Shown here piece after piece: positions 10,570 to 19,090 of a stretch of 64,000 nt of DNA (positions are counted from its first letter, which is position 1; each line of letters begins with the position of its first letter). The notes under the pieces were generated by a model, which saw only the letters and a program-made list of their open reading frames with translations, ran no database searches and was not told the DNA's origin. Where the stretch lies: assembly GCA_951213105.1 (NCBI GenBank), contig OX578142.1, positions 6,712,649 to 6,776,648 of the forward strand, read 5' to 3'. This stretch comes from Amaurobius ferox (lineage: Eukaryota; Arthropoda; Arachnida; Araneae; Amaurobiidae). Made by a program: the position numbers and the translations under genes.

Positions 10570-11232
10570 TTATAAAATATTCATTTTTTCATCTTTGTTA
10601 GTTAATTGTCTCAAAAAATAAATACATTCTCTCAAGGCTTTTTTAACTTCACAAATCTCTTCAATAACTTTTTCTCTATAAGGTTCTTCTTCATAATGAC
10701 CAAACTTTTTATTTAATTCACTCATCTGTATTGCTTGCATTTTTTTCCAATGAACATTAAAAAAGTGATCAGGTAATAGATCAAATTTGTATTTAATCAA
10801 ATAACAAAAATCTAATTCATCTATAAATTCTTCTATAAATGTTTCACTAAATGTCTGATATCTAGCTATATACAGCCAATTTTAATGATCTTTTAATTCT
10901 CTCATGGTATCTTCAGAAAGATTTTGAAATATTGATACTTTATATAAATCTAAATAATCAGAACATTTTATGATAAATTCGTTACTTAAAGTTTGATTTT
11001 GAGAAATATTTACCCAATCTACTTTATCTTTACATTTTTCTATAAAATCTTCTGATAATTTTTGATATCTAGAAATTTTAGGCCAATCATCAGCATGAGC
11101 AAATTCTTCAATAAATGATTCAGACAGTGATGAATATTGAGAAATAAAATCCCAATTTACTTGATCTTTAAGATTTCTAATTACATCTTCAGATAAATTA
11201 TTTCAAGAAAATTCATTCCAAACGATATCCAT
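10570..11232 (-). pseudogene. Repeat protein with 'LSEDFIEK' units, copy B
   Basis: Same length and repeat order as 6,639-7,301. It is broken by an in-frame stop after 'NEFS' (about 11,205) and another before 'NWLYIARYQ' (about 10,885). The start context TTAAATG is shared with copy A. Confidence 0.8.
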
Positions 11233-11249
11233 TTAATGATGAACGTATT

Positions 11250-12154
11250 TTAGAAAGAGATTTTTTCAATATGCATATAAGGTTTTAAAGTGTTTGAAAA
11301 ACCCTCAGGTAATATCAATAATGTAATAATATCGTCGCGTTTTCTATAGGCAAAACAAGTTACTGAATCTTTATGGCTCATTCCTACTCTTTAAATTGCT
11401 TTACCGTTGATGTCTAGTGTTATCAGTGGATCTTGACTTTTAGAATATGTATATTTACTTTCTACTGTATCATATATAACTATATATATAGAAATTTTCA
11501 TATACATATCTGTAGTTAATCACATCTCTTGATCCAGCAATTTAGAACTCATCATGTTGAATTTTACATTTTTAAATCCCCCATTTGTAAAAGTATGAAA
11601 ATCATCTTCTACGGTAATCCAGGTATCTCTATTGTCTAAACATATTTTATTGACAGCATCGTTATGATTTTCAGGTTCTGAAACATACGTAATTATTTTA
11701 TTTTTTGTATCAAATTTATCATTCTGTAATATTAGCGAAATTTTTCCAAAATATCTTTTATTCACAACATTTTTATCATCTTTCGGATCTGCTACATTTC
11801 CTATTCTTTTTCCTTTTGCATCGAAAGGGTTTCCTTCTAGAGAATGTAAAGTTGTTTCATTTAATTCTTTTATTCTCTTAAATCTTCTTCTTTTATTTCT
11901 TCAGTAAAGGATAAAAAACCCTCATCATATTTAGTTTCTATAAGATCTCTCAATTCATAATGATTATTCTCTATTTTATTCAAAACGAAACTTTTAGTTG
12001 TTATATCTAAATCATCTATAGGATTTTCACAATTTTTTAAAATTCTATTTTCCATATCATAATTTCCATCATCCATTAATTTAAAACCTAGACCAGGAGG
12101 TCCAATAGGCCCTTCTTTCATTTGATCATCATAAGGTGAATAATTAGCACTCAT
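11250..12154 (-). pseudogene. Collagen-like fibre protein of the Polinton
   Basis: ATG at 12,154 (TAATAAATG) opens a frame with a short collagen-like stretch 'EGPIGPPGLGF'. Three repeats follow with the pattern N/D-x-D-x-x-x-x-x-I-x-N/Y-x-x-x-P...D-A-x-x-K, for example 'DGNYDMENRILKN' and 'FDTKNKIITYVSEP'. This architecture is seen in viral and Polinton fibre or attachment proteins. A frameshift lies near 11,871 and a stop near 11,520; the C-terminal head continues to TAA at 11,250. It lies 17 bp after the capsid gene. The role as a spike is inferred from architecture. Confidence 0.65.
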
Positions 12155-12171
12155 TTATTATAGCATTAATT

Positions 12172-13518
12172 TTATGACTTTAAACTCTTAACCATTGTTA
12201 TAGTTTGATTTTTCAAATTTATAAAACATCTCTTTCTTTCTTTAAAAATAAAATAAAACTTATATTCCTTTTGAGTATTCATTAATCTCTCCCAATTAAA
12301 TTCAATATCTAAATTGTTTAAATCGGTATAGTTTTTATGATTTGATAAGTCAAAATAAAAAATAGTATACAATTTTCCAAAATTCTTCTTATTTATCAAA
12401 CATCCTGTTTCTGTATTAATATCATTTAATCCTGCGTGTAAAAGAGCTTCATACACTCTATTATAATCTTTATTGGTAAAATTCGTTTTGTAACGCATAA
12501 GAGGAATTTGTTTATTATTAATCATCAACCAGCATTCAGTCATATCTATATTATCAAATATCATATTATTTTTTTCGTAATCACCATCTCTTTCAACGTA
12601 TTGAGGACTAACATAGACACATAAAACTTCATCAGAGGCTGTTGGTGCTGTGACAGATCCACTATCACTTTTATATGGACCTAACATCTTAAATCTATGT
12701 CGATCCCAATTTACCTCAATATATTTATAAGTTAAAAATGATTCCATAAACAAGCTTTCTGCAGAATTTTTAAATTCTATATAAGGTAAATAAAAGGTTA
12801 AACCTTCATCTACTACCTTATAATTATCATTTTCGATATCCTTATATATCATATTTTTATTTTCATTTCTTTGAATTTCTATTTTCACTTTAAAACCAGA
12901 AATTACCTTTTCATATTCTCCAAAGAAATCGATTATATCTTTTAAAAGTGTCCATATTTTAATGACATTGCTATCATTTGTTTGTTCCCATCTCTTTTTG
13001 AATCCTTCGTTATAATCTTTATTCATTTTCAAATTCTTAAAAAATTCAGTTATTTTAGTAGTATCTTGTAAAGTACCTTCATATTTTAACTCTTTTCGGT
13101 CAGTTGAATCAGCTGTATCTAGATAAGAAAATTAATCTTGAGCTTGTGATGTTACATAATCAGGAGTATAATGAGTTAATCTTAAAGCATGATTCATGAT
13201 TGAAAAATTTGACTGTGTATTTTATTCAATTTCGGTATCTCCTATATGTACTTTTAAAGTTTTGATTAAACCTCCACCATTTACTAGACTCACATTTTCG
13301 TTTCCAATGGATGATTTATCATTTTTTGTAATTTTTAATTTTTGTTCAAGATATCCTCTAGAATATAAAATTTTTGCTTTAGTATCATTAATATGAAAAA
13401 CATAGGTGGCATTCTCTTTTGAACTATGTTCTTTTGGGTGAATTTCTCTTAATTCATAACTTTTAATTTCATCATTATGATAATAATGAGTATCTCGCAA
13501 ATTATAAATTTTTTGCAT
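12172..13518 (-). pseudogene. Double jelly-roll major capsid protein, copy B
   Basis: One continuous 449-codon frame from ATG 13,518 (TAAATG, abutting the upstream stop) to 12,172. It is interrupted only by two TAA codons, at 13,222-13,224 (codon 99) and 13,132-13,134 (codon 129). Features typical of Polinton capsid proteins are a Gly-rich strand after 'SLVNGGGLIKTL', then 'IWTLLKDIIDFFGEYEKVIS', 'GFKVKIEIQRNE', 'LPYIEF', and a second jelly-roll half. The assignment rests on this pattern and on position between penton and fibre. The first 98 codons and the last 320 are open. Confidence 0.7.
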
Positions 13519-13668
13519 TTATTTAGGAAGAATTTTTAAACCACCTCCTTTCTTTTCCATTGAAAATATTTCATTTAATTTATTCCCAATAATAGGTTCA
13601 GTTTTCAACAAAACCTTTAAAAATCCTTGTATTTTTTTACTTTTTCTATATAATCTATTTTTATTCAT
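13519..13668 (-). CDS. Small basic protein between penton and capsid genes
   Basis: A 49-residue frame starting 'MNKNRLYRKSKK' and ending 'KKGGGLKILPK'. It abuts both neighbours: the penton stop TAA is immediately followed by this ATG, and its own TAA is immediately followed by the capsid ATG. It is basic, with no membrane segment. The Gly-Gly-Gly near the end could be a processing site for the viral-type protease; that is speculation. I do not recognise a family. Confidence 0.6.
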   Translation of the reverse strand: MNKNRLYRKSKKIQGFLKVLLKTEPIIGNKLNEIFSMEKKGGGLKILPK

Positions 13669-14421
13669 TTATTTATGAAGAAAAACCTGACCTAACAATT
13701 GATATATTTTTTTAACGTAGTTATCCTCATAAATAGGAATAAAATTAAATTCTACAGCTCCTTTATTTAAATCAATTAATTCACCTTTTTGATTAGTAAT
13801 CCTCATTTTTTTTTCTGCAACAGGATCCGTTTTAACAGGAAAATATATCCAATTATTAAATTCTTCTGAACATATACTACCTGGAGGATTTTTATTAATG
13901 AAAGAATAAATGACTTCAGAATTAGATTGATTTATTAAAGATCCTTTTACAACATCACAGTGAATATAAATATTATCATTTCCATTGGATATATCACCTA
14001 TATGTTCACCTTCTACCTCTGTTTCTTCATCATAACTTCCATATGTCGGTTTTAAAAAGCCTATAATTTTATGAAAGTTACTTTTTGTAAAATCATTTAC
14101 CCAACCTTCTTTCAGTTTAATAGCTATTCTTTGTCTTGCTTCAATAATACCAAATTTCACGGGTGGATCCTTACCGAATATTTTCATAATATACTCATTT
14201 AAACATCTTACAGTATAATTACCATTTGAGATAACATTTGCTGTATCTGTGCCTAATTTATATATTCTACATATGTTATTTCCATAATTCTCACTTATAT
14301 TAAACCAGTAAACTTCCATAGAAAACGCCTGTAAAGCTAATTTCTTTAATTTAAGAGGTGCAATAAAATTTACTGTGAATTCCTCTGATTTCTCTTGACT
14401 TTCAGATTTTAATATTATCAT
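13669..14421 (-). CDS. Polinton minor capsid protein (penton, single jelly-roll), copy B
   Basis: Intact 250-residue frame. Family-like features are an N-terminal beta-rich 'EEFTVNFIAPLKL', then 'NGNYTVRCLNEYIMKIFG', 'GFLKPTYGS', 'NIYIHCDVVKGSLIN', 'VIYSFINKNPPGSIC', 'WIYFPV', and the late 'MRITNQKGELIDL'. This order matches Polinton and virophage-like penton proteins that form capsid vertices. The ATG overlaps the TGA stop of the upstream protease gene (ATGA). The length is normal for the family. It is the best-preserved capsid gene here. Confidence 0.8.
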   Translation of the reverse strand: MIILKSESQEKSEEFTVNFIAPLKLKKLALQAFSMEVYWFNISENYGNNICRIYKLGTDTANVISNGNYTVRCLNEYIMKIFGKDPPVKFGIIEARQRIAIKLKEGWVNDFTKSNFHKIIGFLKPTYGSYDEETEVEGEHIGDISNGNDNIYIHCDVVKGSLINQSNSEVIYSFINKNPPGSICSEEFNNWIYFPVKTDPVAEKKMRITNQKGELIDLNKGAVEFNFIPIYEDNYVKKIYQLLGQVFLHK

Positions 14422-15224
14422 TTATACAGAACAGAATTTTCATTATAGTCACTAGGTTTTTGTGTAGGAAAAGATTTGAGAACATTTTTAGGTGATTTAC
14501 CTTTATTCCTTTCTCTTATATATTTCATTCAAAATAAACCGCATTTCACAGATGTAGGTTTCTGTAAAAAACTATCATTATGACCTATTTTTGGTTTTTT
14601 ATTAGATGTAATAAGAAATGATTTAATATTTTCAGGAATATAGTTACGAAAGGAATCAAAATATTCCACATATTTATATTTCGGATCGTTATAAGAACAA
14701 ACCCAATGAGTTCCAGGACCTGTTGATACATCTAAATTAATGATTCCATTTTCAAATTTTCCTATTGTTTTAGGTAATAAATCAGAGGTAAATACACCTC
14801 TAAATCCTTTTTCATTTTTCATATTTTCTTTAATCATTTTGTTACTAATTCCCAAGGTTGATATATTCCTTTTCCACGTTCTTTTTTTCCCAGATCCTTT
14901 CATCTTTTTTTGTACAGTTGAACTATCTAATCCAAATAAAGCACCTGTTGCTAACGCAGGAACTGCAAATTTAGCAGCGGTTATTAAAGAGGGTATAAGT
15001 GCTGCTAGAAATGGTAAAAATCCTCCATGTTTATCTAATTGAGTTTTAGTGATAGTAATTCTTTTTCCATCATTAATTTGATTAATTTGCGTTTTAGTTA
15101 AATACATCTCATGATTAGGAGTTTTAGATTAATCTATTTGTAATGTTAGTTCTTCTTTATTTCTCGAAACTGATTTAAGTTTATTTTTCTGACCATCACT
15201 CAAATAAACTTTATTTTTTATCAT
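14418..15224 (-). pseudogene. Minor capsid fused to adenain-like cysteine protease
   Basis: One 269-codon frame from ATG 15,224 to TGA 14,418. The N-terminal part has 'MIKNKVYLSDGQKNKL' and a hydrophobic 'GGFLPFLAALIPSLITAAKF', typical of a small Polinton minor capsid protein. The C-terminal part has protease motifs: 'FRGVFTSDLLP', the catalytic His in 'GTHWVC', the acidic residue in 'YFDSF', and the catalytic Cys in 'SVKCGLF'. In-frame stops are TAA at codon 32 (15,129-15,131) and TGA at codon 232 (14,529-14,531), just after the catalytic Cys. In related elements the two parts are usually separate genes, so the fusion is notable. Confidence 0.8.
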
Positions 15225-15690
15225 TTATTAACAGAGAAATTGTTTATGATATCACTGTACATCATTATAAGTCATTTCTCCATTTTTTAATAACATATCT
15301 AACAATAAAACTACTTATCACTCAATTTCTTTGATTTACTTCCATTACATATTTTTTCTGTTAAATTTGATAATACATCCAATCCTTTACCCACCTTCAT
15401 ACCTTCGTACTACTCATACTACTATCCTCATACTACTTCGAATATACTATCCTCATACTACTTCGAATATACTATCCTCATACTACTTCGAATATACTAT
15501 CCTCATACTACTTCGAATCAGATTTAATCTATTCAAATAATTTTGCAACATAATTTCTTTATTTTTAATTTCTTCTATTTCGTTCTTTTCCTTCTATTTC
15601 CTCTTTTCTTCGATAATCCTTCTTTTAGATGTTTAGCTTTTGCATACATCTCCTCTAATTTTTCTTGATCGTTTAAAGCATCCGATCGTT
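15225..15690. other. Divergent intergenic region of the Polinton, with 25-bp repeats
   Basis: This separates the minus-strand capsid module from the plus-strand ATPase-integrase-polymerase module, so promoters for both may lie here. It contains four 25-bp direct repeats ('actatcctcatactacttcg' plus 'aatat') at about 15,419-15,520, and T-rich sequence. The plus-strand frame 15,331-15,540 is a repeat artefact. Confidence 0.55.
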
Positions 15691-15697
15691 TAAAGCG

Positions 15698-16313
15698 TTG
15701 ATGACAGGACCTTCAGGTTCAGGTAAAAAAAATTTACTGTTAAATATGATTTATGATTTTTTAAATTTTGATGCATTATATATATGTGCAAAAGATTTAT
15801 ACGAACCTAAAAATTCTAAATTACAAGAAAAATATACAATGTTTGAAGATATAGAAAAAGAAGATATTTTGAAATGTATGAATATAAAGAATAAGAAAAC
15901 ATTATTAGAATTACATGATAAATACAAAAAAGATGTATTCTTTTCTTCAGATGATTTTATTACTGTAGATGATTTAAATCCTTCATTAAAGAATTTAGTT
16001 ATTTTCATTGATTGTGTAACAGAGAAAGATCAAAAAACCATTCAGAAATTATTTATCAGAGGTAGAAAGAAAAACGCATCCATTATTTATTTATCACAGT
16101 CTTATTATTCAACTCCTATCAATATAAGAAATAACTGTAATTACCTTATATTTTTCAATCTAAAACCAAAAGAAATTCAACAGATTATAAGAGAGGTAGA
16201 TTGTAAATTAAGTACTGAAGAATTCAAACAAATATATAATAAAAATGTTCAAAACAATACGATTTTTTAATGTTAGATTTAGTGAATATAAAAATGAGAT
16301 ATAGAAAAAAATT
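15698..16313 (+). pseudogene. Packaging ATPase (FtsK/HerA-type) of the Polinton
   Basis: The 190-residue frame opens with a P-loop 'GPSGSGKKNLL', in which the Ser/Thr expected after the lysine is Lys. The Walker B region reads 'LVIFIDCVTEKDQ', where one of the paired acidic residues is replaced by Ile. The downstream 'IRGRKKNASIIYLSQSYY' matches the sensor/arginine region of Polinton ATPases. The frame stops at 16,270, but conserved sequence ('DLVNIKMRYRKKF') continues in another frame to about 16,313, indicating a one-base indel. The N-terminus is short, and a start upstream of 15,698 may have been lost. The role is genome packaging into capsids. Confidence 0.85.
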
Positions 16314-16325
16314 TATCCTATATAA

Positions 16326-16720
16326 ATGAAATGGAAGAATATTTAGAAAAAAGATTGTATATTTACAGAACGAGTAGAAATTTGTATCAAAAGATAAAGT
16401 ATTTCATTATCAGTAAGTAAGTTCATTCTAAGTGGAACGGGTTTATCAGCAATAGCCTTTCTTCCGCTTGTTTTTTTAAGTTTATCGGTTGTTATAGTAG
16501 AAGCTATTGATCTTGCATTAAAAATAGCAGAAAGAAAAAAAGAATATAGACATTGTTATAATTTTTATAAATAACTCATTAATACGTTTAAAGCTAAGGA
16601 AATGACAGAAGAAGAAATTTATATGCGAGAAAAGGATTTCATAAAAAGTTTAAAATTTAATCCAGTTGAAAAATATGTAAAACAGATGCAATTGAATAGA
16701 TATAAATTTATTCATCCTAA
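16326..16720 (+). pseudogene. Small transmembrane protein of the Polinton
   Basis: From ATG 16,326 (TATAAATG) the sequence reads a basic, Tyr-rich N-terminus. After a frame change near 16,410 comes a hydrophobic segment 'LSAIAFLPLVFLSLSVVIV'. A hydrophilic tail ending 'NRYKFIHPK' follows, with a stop inside. Polintons commonly carry a small membrane protein here between ATPase and integrase. It is broken by one frameshift and at least one stop. Confidence 0.55.
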
Positions 16721-16724
16721 ATAA

Positions 16725-16900
16725 ATGAAAGGTGGTGATATTGTTGGATGGTTACAAGATAAAATAAATCCTCCAGAAATGCATTTACCAGGATATCAAT
16801 ACCATTTACAAATTTATTATTAAACATTTACAAATTTTTTTTTTTTATTAAACCTATTATTAAAGCTAAAACAACTTTTGGGTTAGGAATTTCTCCTTCT
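16725..16900 (+). pseudogene. Phospholipase-A2-like minor protein, internally deleted
   Basis: ATG 16,725 (TAAATAAATG) starts 'MKGGDIVGWLQDKI' and 'PPEMHLPGYQY', the approach to the parvovirus-type phospholipase A2 loop. The reading then stops after 'HLQIYY'. A piece resembling the end of such proteins ('KAKTTFGLGIS') follows at about 16,863. The calcium loop and the His-Asp catalytic core are missing, apparently by internal deletion. The identification is inference from short motifs. Confidence 0.5.
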
Positions 16901-17030
16901 ATTTATTGTGTCAAGTGTAAAAGAAAACCGAAACTAAAAATTAGCATGAAACTAAAAATATGGGTAAAGGTATTTGTATAATTTGTGGAAGTAAAAATAA
17001 TACTTTGTTAGGATCAAAGAGAAAAATTTA
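16890..17030 (+). pseudogene. Two-CxxC zinc-ribbon protein fragment
   Basis: Two cysteine pairs, 'YCVKCKRK' (about 16,906) and 'GICIICGSK' (about 16,971), lie in adjacent frames. Small proteins with this Y-C-x-x-C...I-C-x-x-C-G plan commonly precede the integrase in Polintons. A frameshift lies between the two motifs. Confidence 0.5.
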
Positions 17031-17034
17031 AAAG

Positions 17035-18028
17035 AAACATATTATAATCCAGAAGCAGGTTATTGTGGTAGTCAAGAATTGAAAAGAAAAACAGGATTAT
17101 CTAATGTTGAAGAATTTTTACATGAACAAGATGTATATACTAGATATAAACCTGTCATTCGTAAATTTAAAAGAAGGAGTGTATATATACCTGGTATAGA
17201 TAATCAATTTGATGCTGATTTATAATATATTAGAAAATTTAGTAAATATAATGATGGAACAAACTATTTATTGACAGTTATTGATGCTTTTAGTAAATAT
17301 GCTTGGATTTTCCCTATAAAAAGAAAAACAACTGGAGAAGTAGTACAAGCTTTTAAAAACATATTTAAAGAAAGAAAGCCAAAATTCATTTTGACAGATG
17401 AAGGAACTGAATTTACAGGAAAACAGACACAAAAATTATTCAAAGATAATAATATACATTGGTTTACAACAAAAATAAAGAAGTAAAATCTGCTATAGCT
17501 GAAAGATTTAACAGAACTATCAAAGAAAAAATAATGAAATACTTGTATGATAATAACAGAAAAAGATATCTTGATGTATTTCCCAAATTTCTTAAAAATT
17601 ATAATAATTCTTATCATAGATCTATTAAAATGACTCCTGTAGAAGCTAGAGAAAACGAATCTCAAGTTTATAAAAATTCATATAAAGAAAAAATAATTAG
17701 AAAACCAAAATTTAAAGTTGGAGATAAAGTTAGAATATCTAAATATAAAACAACTTTTATGAGAGTATATGACCCTACATTTACTGAAGAGATTTTTATA
17801 GTATCTGCAGTATTAAAAACAGATCCAATTACTAATCGATTAAAAGATTTAAACAGTAAAGAAATTGAAGGAACTTTTTATGAAAATGAAATGGTAAAAT
17901 GTAATAAAAAAGATGATGTATATAAAATTGAAAAAATCATAAAAAAGAAAGGAAATAAATATTGTGTAAAATGGTTAGGATACCTTGATGAATTTAATAG
18001 TTGGACATCTGATTTATACGATGTTTAA
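17035..18028 (+). pseudogene. Polinton integrase (retroviral-type, DDE) with C-terminal chromodomain
   Basis: After an N-terminal 'YYNPEAGYCGSQEL' and 'EEFLHEQDVYTRYKPV', the rve core follows. The first Asp is in 'FDADL' (about 17,217), the second in 'LTDEGTEF' (about 17,397), and Glu in 'IAERFNRT' (about 17,497). The C-terminus has 'FKVGDKVRISKYKTTF', then a chromodomain 'YKIEKIIKKKGNKYCVKWLG' with 'YLDEFNSWTSDL'. Lesions are a TAA at 17,223-17,225 right after the first Asp and a frameshift between 17,471 and 17,490. A G/C hairpin follows the stop by 16 bp. It inserts the element with 6-bp duplications. Confidence 0.9.
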
Positions 18029-18044
18029 ATTATGATGATTTTAC

Positions 18045-18066
18045 GGGGGGTGATGTATCACCCCCC
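18045..18066 (+). terminator. Perfect G/C hairpin after the integrase
   Basis: Arms GGGGGGTGAT (18,045-18,054) and ATCACCCCCC (18,057-18,066) pair perfectly across a 2-base loop. The position just past the integrase stop and the similarity to hairpins in the terminal repeats suggest transcription ending or mRNA 3' stabilisation. Confidence 0.5.
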
Positions 18067-18079
18067 GCTCTTATAACAT

Positions 18080-18345
18080 AGTAGTCTTTTTAATTATTGA
18101 TAATTTTCTTGGAGCATCATCTTTATATACTTTCTTCTTTTAATCAATTTTTATATTCTTTATTAAATTTAACAATAAAATATGTTTCAACAATTTTATA
18201 AACTTTATCATCATTAGAAATCCATAATGAGCTCTTTTCTTATATAAGTACCAGAAATGATTTTATTACATATTTCAACCATTAATTGTGATGGTCTGAG
18301 CCATTACTAATCATCAGTGATTTTTTGATACCACATCGCGGGAAT
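18080..18345 (-). other. Possible minus-strand gene remnant, otherwise intergenic
   Basis: The reverse strand reads coding-like pieces, for example 'ISNDDKVYKIVETYFIVKF', broken by several stops and frame changes. It would converge on the integrase, with the G/C hairpin between them. I cannot name a family and the call is weak. Confidence 0.3.
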
Positions 18346-18362
18346 ATCTTACTTGTATATAA

Positions 18363-18428
18363 ATGAATGTTAACTTTTTTGACGGTGTTAAAATGGTTGA
18401 ATCGATTGATATTTCTGATAATGAAGTT
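18363..18428 (+). CDS. Very short frame upstream of an unknown Polinton protein
   Basis: ATG 18,363 in a TATAAATG context opens 22 codons, acidic at the end ('MVESIDISDNEV'). It may be the N-terminal remnant of the gene that follows. Nothing else supports it. Confidence 0.25.
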
Positions 18429-18458
18429 TAAGATAATGAAGTAGCGCATAATTAAAAG

Positions 18459-18860
18459 ATGAAATTAATGTCTTTTGCTGATGAATATTTTTATATTATA
18501 GATTATGAGAGTTTAAAACAAAGAAATAAATGTAGAATTAGTTATTTTAATCGAATAAAAAGGAGGTATAATATTACTCAAGAAGTTGAGGAAATGTTTT
18601 TAAAATTTTTAGATTTTATGTATTATGAGAAATCAGTTAATTATTATTATTTTATGAAAAAGATTTGTGATATTTTTAAAATTGAAAAAAATATAAAGGT
18701 TCAAAGACTTTGTTATAAAATCAAAAAGAAGTATGAAAAAATATGGAATGATTTCTTACAAAAAAGGGAAAATATTACTATATATGATATATTTATGTTA
18801 AAAAGAAAAGTATTTAAAAAAATGTTTCCTAATAAATGGAGCTTACAAAGAAGTGCATAA
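18459..18860 (+). CDS. Unknown Lys/Tyr-rich Polinton protein
   Basis: 133-residue open frame, basic and aromatic-rich ('RISYFNRIKRRYNITQEVEE', 'FYMKK'-like helices). No cysteine pairs, membrane segment or known motif is visible. Its end overlaps the start of the next gene (ATG 18,836), as in tightly packed viral genomes. I do not recognise a family. Confidence 0.5.
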   Translation: MKLMSFADEYFYIIDYESLKQRNKCRISYFNRIKRRYNITQEVEEMFLKFLDFMYYEKSVNYYYFMKKICDIFKIEKNIKVQRLCYKIKKKYEKIWNDFLQKRENITIYDIFMLKRKVFKKMFPNKWSLQRSA

Positions 18861-19087
18861 TACACTGTTTGACTATGAAATCTATAAATGAGTTCTATAT
18901 ATATCATAGAAATGGAAAAATTTATTTCCAAAGTCATTGTAAATGTTGTGATTCCATAATCAAATATAAAAAAATTAAATGTGAATGTGGTATGCAATAT
19001 ACCTATATACACAAAAAGAGACATTTAAAAAGTATTTATCACAGTAAGCATCTTCCAGGAAAAAATATTTCAAAAAATGTTTCTTAA
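18836..19087 (+). CDS. Small Cys/His zinc-binding protein
   Basis: 83-residue frame from ATG 18,836 (TAATAAATG). Cysteine/histidine arrangement: 'HCKCCDSI', then 'KCECGMQYTY' followed by 'HKKRHLKSIYH'. This looks like a C2-plus-C2H2 zinc finger. It sits just before the polymerase gene and overlaps the preceding gene by 25 bp. Nucleic-acid binding is likely; the exact role is unknown. Confidence 0.55.
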   Translation: MELTKKCIIHCLTMKSINEFYIYHRNGKIYFQSHCKCCDSIIKYKKIKCECGMQYTYIHKKRHLKSIYHSKHLPGKNISKNVS

Positions 19088-19090
19088 TAA

